A stretch of 64,000 nt of DNA from Sitta carolinensis. Taxonomy: Eukaryota > Chordata > Aves > Passeriformes > Sittidae. The stretch is from the NCBI GenBank assembly GCA_032173965.1, contig CM063310.1, positions 1,737,735-1,801,734 of the forward strand, in the 5' to 3' direction. Shown in pieces: positions 43,401 to 54,251 of this stretch (position 1 is the stretch's first letter; every line of letters starts with the position of its first letter). The position numbers and the translations under genes are program-made. Below the pieces are notes generated by a model. The model was not told the origin of the DNA. It searched no databases and saw only the letters and a list, made by a program, of their open reading frames with translations.

Positions 43401-46400
43401 CCGAGCCCGCCCCGAAGGCGCCGCCCGAGGGGCCCGAGGCCCCCCCGGGGGAGGAGCCGCCCCCCGGGGCCCCGCCCCCTGCTCAGGTAACCCCGGCGAG
43501 AGCCCGAGCCCCGGGAATTCTGCTCTGGAGAGAGCCTTCATCGGGCTAGTGTCCGTTTATTGCCGTGGGTTGGTTTATTTATTTACCGTCTTACGTTGTC
43601 AAATCACGATTTTGTGTTTATTCCCATGAATTCGTCCTGGGGGGGTTTAGCATCGATCCAGTGTTTGTTCATTTATTCATCGTTTTTTGTTCTTATTTAC
43701 TGATCTGCTGTGTTATTGCGGTTTGGGTTTTATTTTAAATTTGGCTCCAGGAGGATCTGGACCAGGAGAAGATCCGGGAGCTCGTGATCTCCATGAGGCA
43801 GCAAATCTACGCGCAGAACGAGGCCGAAGTCAGCAAGCGCTGGAACTTTGAGGATGGGGTGGGTGAAGGGCATGGGATCCTCTGGAATCCCCCTGGAATT
43901 CCTCCCTTAACTCCCCCAGGTTCCCCCCAAAATCCCTCCTGGAATTCCACAGGGATCCTCCCTGCATTCTCCGGGTTCCCCCTGGGGTCTCCCCCAGAAT
44001 TTCCGCCATAAAATCTGCCCCCTTAATCCCTGGAATTCCCCCAAATCTCCCCGCCTCCAAAATTCCCCCCAGATCCCCGTAATCCCCCAGATCCCCGTAA
44101 TCCCCCAGATCCCCCCAGAATCCCCCTAAAATTCCCCCAAATCCCCCCAGAATTCCTCCCAGATCCCTTGAATCCTCCCAGATCCCCGGAATCCCCCAAA
44201 TCCCCCAGAACCCCCCAAAATTCCCCCAGATCCCCCCAGAATTCCCCCCAGATCCCTGGAATCCCCCAAATCCCCCCCAAACCCCCTAAAATTCCCCCAA
44301 ATCCCCCCAGAATTGCCCCCAGATCCCTGGAATCCCCCCAGATCCCCCCAGAATTCCCCCCAAATCCCCAAAAATTCCCCCAAAATTCCCCCCAAATCCC
44401 CAAAAATTTCCCCCAATCCTCCAAAATTCCCCCCAATCCCCCTAGAATTCCCCCAAAATTCCCCCCAATCCCCAAAATTCCCCCCCAATTCCCCCCAAAT
44501 TCCCCCCAATCCCCAGAATTCCCCCCCAGTCCCCCCAGAATTCCCTCCAATCCCCAAAATCCCCCAAATTCCCCCCAATCCTCAGAATTCCCCCCAAAAT
44601 CCCCCCAAATTCCCCCCAATCCCCAGAATTCCCCCCCAATCTCCCCAGTCCCAGGCAGCCCAAGCAGCCCAACCCCCAGGCCGAGCCCGGATGCCCCCTG
44701 GCTCTCCCGGGGGTGCCCCCCAGGCGCCCCCTCCCCAGCCCTGCCCCTCTCCCCCCAGATCAAGCGTCCCTACTTCCACGTGAAGCCGCTGGAGCGGGCG
44801 CAGCTGCGCAACTGGCGCGAGTACCTGGACTTCGAGGTGGCCGCGGGCTCCCACGAGCGCAGCATCGTCCTCTTCGAGCGCTGCCTCATCGCCTGCGCCC
44901 TCTACGAGGAGTTCTGGGTCAAGGTGGGCACCGAGCCCCCTCCTCCCAGCGAGTCCCGCTGCCTCTGCCCCTCCCAAATCCCCTTTTCTCCCGCTGGAAA
45001 TCCACGCTTTTCGGAAAACCGCGCTTGTTGTCCTCCAGAATTCCCTTCGCTCCTTGTTTTGCCTCCCCTTTCCCTTTTTGCTGCTTTTCTCTCTTTCTTT
45101 TCTCCACCTTTTACCTCCTTTTTCCTCCTTTTTCCCCTTTTCTCCCCACTCTTCCTTCCTTTCTCCATTTTCCCCCTTTCCCCTTTTCCTCACCCTTCTC
45201 CTCTCTCTTCCTTCCTTTCTCCATTTTCATCCCCTTTTCCCTCCCCTTTTCCCCACTGTTCTCCCTCTCCTTCTTCCCATTTCTCCCCATTTTCTCCCTT
45301 TGCCCCAGTTTCTTCCATTTTTCCTCCCTTTCCTCCCATTATTCTCCTTTTCCCTCACTATTCCCATTTTTCCCTTCCCCATTCCCATTCCCCATTTTTC
45401 CCCATTTTTTCCCCATTTTTCCCCCCATTTTTTCCCCATTTTCCCCCCGGTTTTTCCCCCGTTTTTCCCCCCGTTTTCCCCCCCATTTCCCCCCATTTCT
45501 CCCCATTTTTTCCCCGCAGTACACGCGGTACCTGGAGTCCCGCACGGTGCCGGGCGCCCGCAGCGTTTTCCAGCGAGCCTGCGGCTTCCACCTGCCCCGC
45601 AAGCCCAACATCCACCTGCTCTGGGCTGCCTTCGAGGAGAAGCAAGGTCAGGGGGGGCCCAAAATCCGGGAATGATCCCGGGAACAACCCTGGTTTGGGG
45701 CTGGGATCAGGGGCTCGGTCCCAAAACGCTCCCAGCTGGGGATGGGGCTCAAATTCACCCCAAAGCGACTCAGGGACTCCCAGAATCAATGTGGGAACTC
45801 CCAAACTACCCCAGGGACCCCATAACCCACCCTGGGGACCCCAGGAATCCTCCAGGGCACCCCAGAGCCCTTTTGCTCCTGTTTTCCCCACTCCCAGAGA
45901 ATGTGCAAGAAGCCCAGCACATCCTGTGCTGCTTTGAGGTGGCTGTGCCTGGTCTAGGAACCCAAATAACCCCATTTTCCCCCTTTTTCCCTATTTTCCC
46001 CTCTCCAGGGAACATTGAGGAGGCCCAGCACATCCTCTGCTGCTTTGCAGCCTCTATGCCCGGGCTGGGGACCCTCTCTGGCACCTGTAGCTGCTCTGAG
46101 CACCCCAATAACCCATTTTCCCCCCAATAACCCCATTTCTCCCCTTCTTTCCCCTCTCCAGGGAATGTTGAAGAAGCCCGGCGCATCCTGCGCTGCTTCG
46201 AGGCGGCCGTGCCCGGGCTGGGGACCCCCTATGACACTTGTGGCTGCTCTGAGCACCCCAATAACCCCATTTTTCCCCTTTTTTCCCCATTTTTCCCCTT
46301 CTTTCCCCTCTCCAGGGAACATTGAAGAGGCCTGGTGCATTCTGCACTGCTTTGCATCTTCTGAGCCCAGGCTGGGGACCCCCTATGACACCTGTAGCTG

Positions 46401-49108
46401 CTCTGAGCACCCCAATAACCCCATTTTCCCCCAATAACCCCTTTTTCTCCCCATTTCTCCCCTCTCCAGGGAATGTTGAAGAAGCCCGGCGCATCCTGCG
46501 CTGTTTCGAGGCGGCCGTGCCCGGGCTGGGGACCCTCTCTGGCACCTATAACTGCTCTGAGCACCCCAATAACCCCATTTCTCCCCTTTTTTTTCCCCTC
46601 TCCAGGGAATGTTGAAGAAGCCCGGCGCATCCTGCGCTGTTTCGAGGCGGCCGTGCCCGGGCTGGCCATGGTGCGGCTGCGCCGCGTCAGCCTGGAGCGC
46701 CGGCACGGGCGCGTGGCCGAGGCCGAGGCGCTGCTGCTCGAGGCCATGAGGGCCAACGAGGGGCTGCCCCTGGGCTCCTTCTACGCCGTCAAGCTGGCCC
46801 GGCAGGTGTGCAAGGTGCAGAAGAACCTGGGCAAGGCCCGGAAGGTGCTGGTGGAGGCGCTGGAGAAGGACCCGGTGAGAGGGGAGAGGGGCTGGGGGGG
46901 ATGCAAGTGGGGGATTGGGTGGTCTTGGAATGCTGGGAGGGGGCAGCTGGAGGGGGGGCCAGACTCTGTTTGGGGACCCTCAGATCCCATTTAGGGCCCC
47001 CGAGATCCCCTGGGACTGCCCAAAGCCCCTCTGGGTGCCCCCAAATCACATTTGCTGTCCCCAGCTTCCCCCCAGGACCCCCCAAACCCTCCCCAGGACC
47101 CTCCAAACCCCTTGGAGTGCCCCCAAACCCCACTTGCTGCCCCAGATTCTCCACCAGCATCCCCCAAAGCTGCTCTAGTCCCTCCCAGACCCCTCTAGTC
47201 CCCCCCCAGACCCCTCTAGGCCCCCCCAGACCCCCTCTAGCCCTCCCCAGACCCCCCCCCAAACCGTCCCCCAGACCCCCCCAACAGCCCCCTGTGCCCG
47301 GGGGGGGCAGGACAACGCCCGGCTCCACGCCAACCTGCTGGAGATGGAGTTTGGGGCCGACGTGGGGCAGAACGAGGGCAACACCATGAGCTGCTTCGAG
47401 CGGGCCCTGCGCAGCCCCCTGCCCGACGAGGCCAAGCTCGTGTTCTCGCAGCGCCGCGTCGAGTTCCTCGAGGACTTCGGCTCCAGCATCCACAGGTGGG
47501 GCTGAAACGGGGCTGGGGGCTCTGCTGGGACCCTGAAATGGGGCTGGGGGCTCTGCTGGAGCCCTGAAACGGGGCTGGGGGCTCTGCTGGGGCCCGGAAA
47601 TGGGGCTGGGGGCTCTGCTGGAGCCCTGAAACGGGGCTGGGGGCTCTGCTGGAGCCCTGAAATAGGGCTGAGGGCTCTGCTGGGGCCCGGAAATGGGGCT
47701 GGGGGCTCTGCTGGAGCCCTGAAACGGGGCTGGGGGCTCTGCTGGGGCCCTAAAATGGGGCTGGGGGCTCTGCTGGGGCCCTAAAATGGGGCTGGGGGCT
47801 CTGCTGGGACCCTGAAACGGGGCTGGGGGCTCTGCTGGGGCCCTGAAACGGGGCTGGGGGCTCTGCTGGGGCCCTAAAATGGGGCTGGGGGCTCTGCTGG
47901 GGCCCTAAAATGGGGCTGGGGGCTCTGCTGGAGCCCTGAAATGGGGCTGGGGGCTCTGCTGGGGCCCTGAAATAGGGCTGGGGGCTCTGCTGGGGCCCTA
48001 AAATGGGGCTGGGGGCTCTGCTGGGGCCCTGAAATAGGGCTGGGGGCTCTGCTGGGGCCCTAAAATGGGGCTGGGGGCTCTGCTGGGGCCCAGAAATGGG
48101 GCTGGGGGCTCTGCTGGGGCCCCAGAAAAGGTCTAGGGGTGCCCAGTCCCTCCCCAGTCTGCTCAAGGACAAAAGACGCTGGGGAGGCTGAAAAGGGGTC
48201 TGGGGGCTCCCCCTGGGACCCCAAAATGGGTCTGGGGGCTCCCCCCTGAGTGCTGCCCCCTCCCCAGGACTAAAACATCCTGGGGGGCAGCCCTGAAAAG
48301 GGTCTGGGGGCTCCCAGCCCCTGCCCAGCTTCTCAAGGACAGAACAGCCTGGGGGGACCCCAAAAAGGGTCTGGGGGCTCCGTGCTGAGCGCTGCCCCTC
48401 CCCAGCCTGCTCAAGGCCTACGATGAGCACCAGAAGATCCTGAAGGCGCACGCGGCCCGGAAACGGGCGCCCGAGAACGGGTGAGACCCCCGGGCAGGCC
48501 CCCCAAATCCCCCCACTTAGCCCAAACTCGCCCTTTTTGTTCCACCTTTCCAGCCTCAATTTACTCTTTTTCCCCCATTTCTCCCTTTTCCCCCTCAATT
48601 CCTTCCCCATTTCCTATCATTTCCCCCCAAAATTTCCCTCTCAATTCCTTCCTTTTTCCTCCTAAAATTTCTCCTTTCCCCCTATAATTCCTCCCCTCAA
48701 CTTTTCCCTTTCCCCCCCTAATTTCTCCCCCTTTCCTTACCCAAATTTCTCCCCTTTCCCCTCCACTTTCATTCCCTACTCCCCCCATATTTTCCCCATT
48801 ATTTCCCCCATTATTTCCCCCCAAATTCCCCCCCTTTTCCCCCTCCCCAGCTCCGAGGAACCCGATGACAAACGGCTCCGTCCCGACGACCCCTCGGGGC
48901 TCCTGGGGCCCCTCAACTTCTCGGGGGGGGACCCCAACCCCTCCTACAACTACTGGTACCAGGTGGGTGTTTTTTGGGGGGGGTCTTGGGGGTCTCCAGG
49001 GGCTCCCCAGGCTGATCCCCCCTCCCCTTTTGTCCCCCCCAGCAGGGCTACGGCAGCTACGGCTACCAGAGTCCCTGGGGCTACAGCCACTACTACGGGC
49101 AGAGCTGA
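37422..49108 (+). CDS. Pre-mRNA-processing factor 39-like (HAT-repeat U1 snRNP factor)
   Basis: Homologue of PRPF39/Prp39, a HAT-repeat protein linked to U1 snRNP and 5' splice-site selection. Coding exons: 37422-37443, 38330-38477, 40880-41005, 41426-41544, 42225-42392, 43318-43486, 43751-43858, 44759-44923, 45520-45646, 46606-46874, 47311-47495, 48406-48480, 48851-48962, 49043-49108. The sum is 619 codons if one C is added to the C9 run at 38343-38351. Shared blocks with PRPF39: [132 protein letters not shown], and a YG-rich C-terminus. The start at 37422 is chosen because it fits the donor phase; an upstream ATG at 37366 is out of frame. It looks like a paralogue, not the human chromosome 14 gene. 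Confidence 0.88.
37560..38150. repeat. GGGGCTCTGAGGGGATTTGG minisatellite (PRPF39-like intron)
   Basis: About 25 copies of a 19-26 bp unit with GGTCCCTGAAGGGGTCTGGG variants. Confidence 0.9.
38560..39560. repeat. AATGAACCCCCAGAGCTGCT minisatellite (PRPF39-like intron)
   Basis: About 45 copies of a 20-22 bp unit; variants have CCCCTAGAACCATT. Both AGAGCTGCT and TAATGA are nearly invariant. Confidence 0.95.
39750..40860. repeat. CCCCCCAGTACCCCCTCCAAACC minisatellite (PRPF39-like intron)
   Basis: About 50 C-rich units of 18-24 bp with CCCCAATATCCCCC variants. It ends about 20 bp before the acceptor of exon 40880-41005 and includes many CCCCCCAGT near-acceptors. Confidence 0.9.
41550..41985. 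repeat. GGGAATGGCCCTGGGATTGGCCT repeat (PRPF39-like intron)
   Basis: About 30 units of 11-14 bp beginning right after the donor at 41545. Confidence 0.85.
42400..42800. repeat. GGGGATTCCATGGGGAAACCT minisatellite (PRPF39-like intron)
   Basis: About 20 mixed GGGATTCCA(T/C)GGGGAAACCT and CAGGGAAACCTC units. Confidence 0.9.
43025..43300. repeat. GGGCGGGAATTGCCCGGTTCC minisatellite (PRPF39-like intron)
   Basis: Thirteen 21-bp units; a variant reads GGGTGGGAATTCTCCAGTTC. Confidence 0.9.
43880..44645. repeat. CCCCCAGAATTCCCCCCAAATCC repeat (PRPF39-like intron)
   Basis: About 50 units of 9-16 bp, strongly C/A-rich, each resembling a polypyrimidine tract plus CAG. Confidence 0.85.
45060..45518. 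repeat. Long pyrimidine tract (CCCCATTTTTC) (PRPF39-like intron)
   Basis: Nearly pure C/T for about 450 bp up to the acceptor of exon 45520-45646. Confidence 0.9.
45890..46680 (+). repeat. Tandem array of a 3' splice site plus partial exon (PRPF39-like)
   Basis: Six acceptor-plus-exon segments begin at 45897, 46009, 46162, 46316, 46470 and 46606; spacing is 112, 153, 154, 154 and 136 bp. Only the last continues into [11 protein letters not shown] and has a donor. The first five copy the pyrimidine tract, the CAG and about 60 exon bases ([20 protein letters not shown]), then turn into intron-like sequence with GAGCACCCCAATAACCCC. Copies 3 and 5 match the true exon closely; copies 1, 2 and 4 are diverged. 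Confidence 0.92.
47496..48125. repeat. GGGGCTGGGGGCTCTGCTGG minisatellite (PRPF39-like intron)
   Basis: About 20 copies of a 31-32 bp unit that also has GGCCCTAAAAT or AGCCCTGAAAC. The array begins immediately at the donor of exon 47311-47495. Confidence 0.95.
48140..48416 (+). repeat. Degenerate copies of a 3' splice site (PRPF39-like)
   Basis: The true acceptor is CCCCTCCCCAG|CCTGCTCAAGG at 48405/48406. Three upstream copies resemble it: CCCTCCCCAG|TCTGCTCAAGG near 48158, CCCTCCCCAG|GACTAAAA near 48267, and CCTGCCCAG|CTTCTCAAGG near 48330. Confidence 0.75.
48500..48850. repeat. Pyrimidine-rich intron (TTTCCCCC)
   Basis: C/T-dominated repeats such as CCCCCTAATTTCTCCCCTTT up to the acceptor of exon 48851-48962. 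Confidence 0.8.
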
Positions 49109-49182
49109 GGGGGGCTGCACCCCCGACCTGTACAGACTGTGGGACCCCTCCCCCAAAATTTGGGGGGGGGGGGCCCGTTGTA

Positions 49183-49219
49183 AATAAAGAGGTTGTGAGG
49201 AGTTACCCGAGGCCTTTAT
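49183..49219. terminator. Convergent poly(A) signals of PRPF39-like and MRPL49
   Basis: AATAAA on the plus strand at 49183-49188 ends the PRPF39-like gene about 75 bp after its stop. AATAAA on the minus strand at 49214-49219 would end MRPL49. The two hexamers are about 30 bp apart, so the transcripts should nearly touch or overlap. Confidence 0.7.
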
Positions 49220-49319
49220 TGGTTTGTTGTTTTCCATTTCTGGGGGGGAACCCCAGCAGATTTTGGGATACCCCAGGGTGGATGTTAGGGATGCCCTTCC
49301 TGCACTTCTTCAGGGTTTT

Positions 49320-49630
49320 GGGGTGTTCCAGGTGGGTTTCAGGACCCCAGCGTGGATTCTGAAGTATTTTGGGGTGCTCCAGGTGGATTTTGGGCTGTCC
49401 ACAGCAGATTCCAGGCAGATTTTGGGGTGCTCCGGGGGGGCTCAGGTGCCCCAGGTGGATACTGGGGTGCTCCAGGTGGTCTCAGAGGTGCCCAGGTGGA
49501 TTCTGGGGTGCTCCAGGTGGTCTCAGAGGTGCCCAGATGGATTTTGGGGTGCTCCAGGTGGATTCTGGGGTGCTCCAGGTGGGCTCAGAGGTGCCCAGGT
49601 GGATTCTGGGGTGCTCCAGGTGCATTCCAA
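49320..49630. repeat. GGTGCTCCAGGTGGATTCTGGG minisatellite (MRPL49 3' UTR)
   Basis: About ten units of 20-40 bp with CTCAGAGGTGCCCAGGTGG blocks, probably transcribed in the MRPL49 3' UTR. Confidence 0.85.
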
Positions 49631-49758
49631 GCTCCCCCGTGCATTTTGAGGTGCCCCCAGCAGATGTTGCTCTGTCCAGGGTCCATTCCGGGCTTCTCCA
49701 GGGGTATCCACAGCAGCTCCCTTGCAGACTTCGGGGTCCCCCCGCAGGTGGGGGGTCT

Positions 49759-51000
49759 CTAGAAGCCCCTCTGCAGCAGCCACTGCCGCACCTCGGGCCC
49801 CCAGTGCCCCCTGAGCAGCAGCGTCCCCGTCACCTCGTTCACCTGTGCCTGCACCTCGGGGACCCCCAGCGACCCCAGGAACGCCCTCAGGTCCCGCTCC
49901 AGCGCCTGGGGGGCACCGGGGGGGAATCAGCGGGAGCCCAGGGACCCCCGCAGTCCCCCCGAGCCCCCCCCCGAGCCCCCCACTCACCCAGATGTCGCCG
50001 TGGATGTGGCGCAGCGCCGTGAGGCGCCGGCCCTGCCGCTGCCCCAGGTACACGGGCAGGTTGTGCAGGCGAGAGCGGCGCACGAAGTAGGGCAGGTCCG
50101 GGGGGGAACCTGGGCCAGGGGGGCAATTAACACCCCCGGGGGGCAATTAACACCTCCTAAGGGTGATTAACGCCCCCGGGGGGGATTAACGCATACATAC
50201 ACCCGAAGGTATTCAGCCCGCTTTGAGGTAAACGAATCCTCTTCACTATTTGGTTTGGGGTGAGTAATTTTGGGGTGTCCCCCCGGGGTAATTAACAACT
50301 CCCCCCCGGGTAATTAACACCCCCTCCCCAAGGTAATTAAACACCTCCAGCAGGGTAATTAAACACCTCCCGCAAAACCATTCAGCTGCCCTTAGTCTCA
50401 GTCATCATCCCCGTTAATTACGGGTCCCTCTCTCCCCATCCCGGGGGTCTCTCCCCTCCCCATCCCGGGGGTCCCTCCCTCCCCATCCCGGGGGTCTCTC
50501 CCCATCCCGGGGTCCCCCTGACCTGCCGGGGGGCTCCAGCCGCTCGGGGTGGGGTACGCGGGGTGCGGGGGCGGCTCGGGGACGCTGCTGGGCGGCAGCA
50601 GCCGCTCCACGAACGCGAACTCGGCCGCAGACTCCTCATAGCGGGGCGCGCCCGGCGGGGTCTGCGGGACCCCCAGAGCCCTGAGAGTCCCCCCGGCTGC
50701 CCCTCCCCAATTCCTTCACCCCCCTCCAGCCCCTCCTCCCTTCTTAGGATCCCCCCAGTCTCCCCTCCCCAGGCGCCCCCCGTTTCTTCTCCCCAAACCC
50801 TCCCGTCCCTCAGGAACCCCCCCAATTTCCCCTCCCTAAACGCTCCCCACCGCAATTCCCTCAGCCCTAAACCCCCCACTCCAATTCCCCCTCACCCAGA
50901 GAAGCACCGACACCCCACATTCCCTCCTCGGTACCTGCACGCCCCTGACCCCTCTGCCCAGCGCCCGCAGCCCCCGGCCCAGCGCCGCCAGCGCCGCCAT
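49759..51000 (-). CDS. MRPL49: Mitochondrial large-subunit ribosomal protein L49
   Basis: Component of the mitochondrial 39S ribosomal subunit, imported from the cytosol. Coding exons, 5' to 3': 50935-51000, 50523-50661, 49988-50109, 49759-49905, with intact phases, giving 157 residues (166 in human). The N-terminus [20 protein letters not shown] is Arg-rich, acid-free and fits a targeting peptide. Conserved blocks: [64 protein letters not shown] and the WLLQRGF end. The first in-frame ATG after the CpG promoter at 51000 is used; an upstream in-frame ATG at 51045 would add a less plausible leader. Confidence 0.95.
50405..50520. repeat. CCCCATCCCGGGGGTCTCTC repeat (MRPL49 intron)
   Basis: Five or six copies of a 19-28 bp unit reaching to the donor side of exon 50523-50661. 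Confidence 0.85.
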
Positions 51001-51118
51001 CTTGGCTCCGCCTCCTTCTCCGCCTGCCCGCACGCGTGACGTCACCGCGCAGCACGCACGCGTGACGTCACGACGCTCTCCTCCGCGCCGCGCTCGGAGC
51101 CGTGAGGGAGCGGCTGAG
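51001..51118. promoter_or_regulatory. Divergent MRPL49/FAU promoter with two CREs; FAU first exon
   Basis: Two perfect TGACGTCA palindromes sit at 51037-51044 and 51063-51070, each inside ACGCGTGACGTCAC, 26 bp apart centre to centre. MRPL49 begins 37 bp to the left. A donor at 51118/51119 (CGGCTGAG|GTGGGACC) marks the end of an untranslated FAU exon to the right. FAU and MRPL49 are also divergent neighbours in human. CREB/ATF binding is inferred from the motif. Confidence 0.75.
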
Positions 51119-51239
51119 GTGGGACCGGGCCCGGGGCGATTCCGGGGGGCCGGGGGCGATTCCGGGGGGGCCGGGGGCTCCGGGCGGGCCGGGCAGAGGG
51201 CGAGCGAGGCGCTGGGGAGGGCTTGGGGCGGCTCCGAGG

Positions 51240-51560
51240 GGTGAGGGCAGCGTTCTGTAGGTTTTGGAGGGGCTCCGGGGGGTGTTGGGCGGTCGGGAGC
51301 GCCTCAGGGAAGGTTTAGGGGGGGATCCTGAGGGGGTTTGAGATGGGGAAGCGCTCTGGAGGGGTTTAGAGGGGTCTTTTGGTGGGATGGGGGTCTGGGG
51401 GTGATGTTGGAGAGGCTGGGGAGGTGTTTGGGGGGCTCTGGGGGGGTCAGGAGAGAGGGGGGTCTGGAGGGTTTGGGGGGCTGCAGGAGCAGCTGGGGGG
51501 GCTCTGGGGGGATTTTGGGGTGCTGTGAAGGTTTGGGGGGGCTATGGGGGACTCTTTGAG
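51240..51560. repeat. GGGGGGCTCTGGGGGGTTTGGG repeat (FAU first intron)
   Basis: G-rich imperfect units GGGGTTTGGGGGGCT filling the 5' part of the FAU intron. The 3' part turns C/A-rich. Confidence 0.7.
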
Positions 51561-51932
51561 GCCTTGAGGGGGTCACTGGGGGGCACCCAAGGGTGCTGCC
51601 TGTGGACCCCCAGTGTTCCCCCCCCCCTCACAGCCCTTTGTCCCCACGGCCCCAGGCCAGGTGACAAAGTCCCTGTGGGCGGGAGAGGTGGCCGAAAACG
51701 CCCCCAAAACAGCCACAATCCCACCCAAAACAGCCACAGCCCCCCCAAAACACCCCCAGCGACCCCAAAACACCACTCACCCTCCCAGGAAGAACCCCCC
51801 AGACCCCCCAAACCACCCCTCCCTCATCTCCTCCCCGTTCCCTGGGGATCCCCCTCCCCCTTTGGGGCTTTCCCCCCATTTTTGGGATGTGGGGACCCCC
51901 CCTAACTCCCCCGATCCCCCCCAGCCCCCACC

Positions 51933-52599
<667 letters not shown>

Positions 52600-52844
52600 T
52601 CCCAATGAAGGCATTCGGGATCAATTCCCACAATTCTGCGGCTTTCTGAGCTTTTTTCACTGTTTTTTTGGGGCTGTTTCAGAGGGGTTTAAAGGGGTTT
52701 AGGGGTGCCAGTGGCCTCTCGGGAGTGAGCGCGGCTCGCTGAGCTGGCGGGGCGGTTAATGGGCGGTAATTAGAGGGAGGCGCTTAATAAGCGTTAATTG
52801 GGGGCGTGCTAATGAGAAGACGAATTGTGGAGAAACGAGTTTTG

Positions 52845-53125
52845 AATGGGAGGGCGGAGAGAGCCGAGCGGTGCCGGGAATGCCCGAGCGCAGGGGAGGG
52901 CGGAGAGAGCCGAGCGGTGCCGGGAATGCCCGAGCGCAGGGGAGGGCGGAGAGAGCCGAGCGGTGCCGGGAGTGCCCGAGCGCAGGGGAGGGCGGAGAGA
53001 GCCGAGCGGTGCCGGGAATGCCCGAGCGCAGGGGAGGGCGGAGAGAGCCGAGCGGTGCCGGGAATGCCCGAGCGCAGGGGAGGGCGGAGAGAGCCGAGCG
53101 GTGCCGGGAATGCCCGAGCGCAGGG
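52845..53125. repeat. 42-bp minisatellite, left palindrome arm
   Basis: Six units combine GGAGGGCGGAGAGAGCCGAG with CGGTGCCGGGAATGCCCGAG. The right arm has the reverse complement at 55785-56115 with seven units. Confidence 0.95.
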
Positions 53126-53414
53126 GAAAGCGGCGCCTCACGCAATTTGCGGAGCGCGGGTCCCCCCGCACTCGGCGCCCAAAATCCCCGAAATTGGCCC
53201 CAAATCCGCCGCTTCTCCCCCAAATCCCCCTGACCGGGGAGGCTCCGGCCGCTACCGACCCCGAACCCGGCCGGGACCCCCTCAAAGCCCTCCCCAAACT
53301 CGCCTGAGGCGATTTGCGCAGCGCGGATTTCCCCCCGCACTTTGCCCTCCCGGCACCGGCGGAGCCCTCACGGGGCACCGGGAGGAGCTGGGAGCTGGCG
53401 GGAGGGGAGCGCCA

Positions 53415-53695
53415 CGAACCGGGAGAGATCTGGGACCGGGAGAGATCCTGAAGAGATCTGGGACCGGGAGAGATCTGGGACCGGGAGAGATCTGGGACCG
53501 GGAGAGATCTGGGACCGGGAGGGACCGGGAGAGATCTGGGACCGGGAGAGATCTGGGACCGGGAGAGATCTGGGACCGGGAGAGATCTGGGACAGGGAGA
53601 GATCTGGGACAGGGAGAGATCTGGAGAGATCTGGGACGGGATGGACCGGAGAGATCTGGGACCGGGAGAGATCTTGGGCCCGGGAGCGCCCTGCC
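53415..53695. repeat. GGGACCGGGAGAGATCT repeat, left palindrome arm
   Basis: About 15 units of 17 bp; the right-arm counterpart at 55355-55500 has only about eight, so the arms have changed copy number independently. Confidence 0.9.
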
Positions 53696-53845
53696 CCATT
53701 GCGCTCACCGAGCCGGCCCCGGCAGCCTCTGTGCCCGGTGCCCCTCTGTGCCCAACGCGGAGCGCGCAGGAGCTTGCGGACACAGGGAACGATAACTCAA
53801 ATTTCGTTTTTATTTCTGTTTTTAACCCGTTGATATCCCCATGAG

Positions 53846-54033
53846 GGGTGCACCGTTCCCGGAGGCACTGCAATACCGGGACGATGCGCGGAGCGGAGGG
53901 AGCAAGCTCCGGGTCCAACTCCCGAGCCCAAAAATCCGTTTAATATGAAGTCCTCTCATCGAGGACGTATCAGATATTAAACTGATAAGAACAGATACTA
54001 CACTTGATCTTAGCCAAAAGGCCGAGAAGCGAT
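53846..54033 (-). ncRNA. RNU2: U2 spliceosomal snRNA gene, copy 1
   Basis: 188-nt U2. The 5' end is ATCGCTTCTCGGCCTTTTGG. The branch-site recognition GTAGTA, the Sm site ATTTTTGG, stem-loop III (GGAGCTTGCTCC) and the CGGTGCACCCC end are all present. A 3'-box-like element (GGTTAAAAACAGAAAT class) lies just beyond the 3' end. The octamer about 220 bp upstream reads ATGTAAAT instead of ATGCAAAT, so this copy may be weaker. U2 pairs with the intron branch point in the spliceosome. Confidence 0.93.
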
Positions 54034-54251
54034 GCCCGCACCGCCCCGCGCCCCCGCCCGCCCCGCGCCGCCTCCCGCACACCTCACGGGCACCCCCGAG
54101 ACCACCCCGAAACTCCCCCGAGCTCGGCCGCAGACTCAGCCCCGGCTCCTCCCGCAGCCCCTGCCCGCCATCCTCGGGAATTTTCCCTTTGAAACTCCGC
54201 AATCCCCGGGAGCGGCGCTCCCACAATGCCCTTCTGGAGCCTGCAGATGGA

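Noticed and set aside
46009..46530. Decoy segments as real alternative exons of the PRPF39-like gene
   Set aside because: They lack donors and the continuation [11 protein letters not shown]; the true exon at 46606 alone fits the family. Kept as a repeat, not as exons.
52809..53918. Minus-strand 369-codon frame spanning U2 copy 1
   Set aside because: It reads through the 42-bp and 17-bp repeats and an snRNA gene; its mirror exists in the other arm, as expected for a palindrome.
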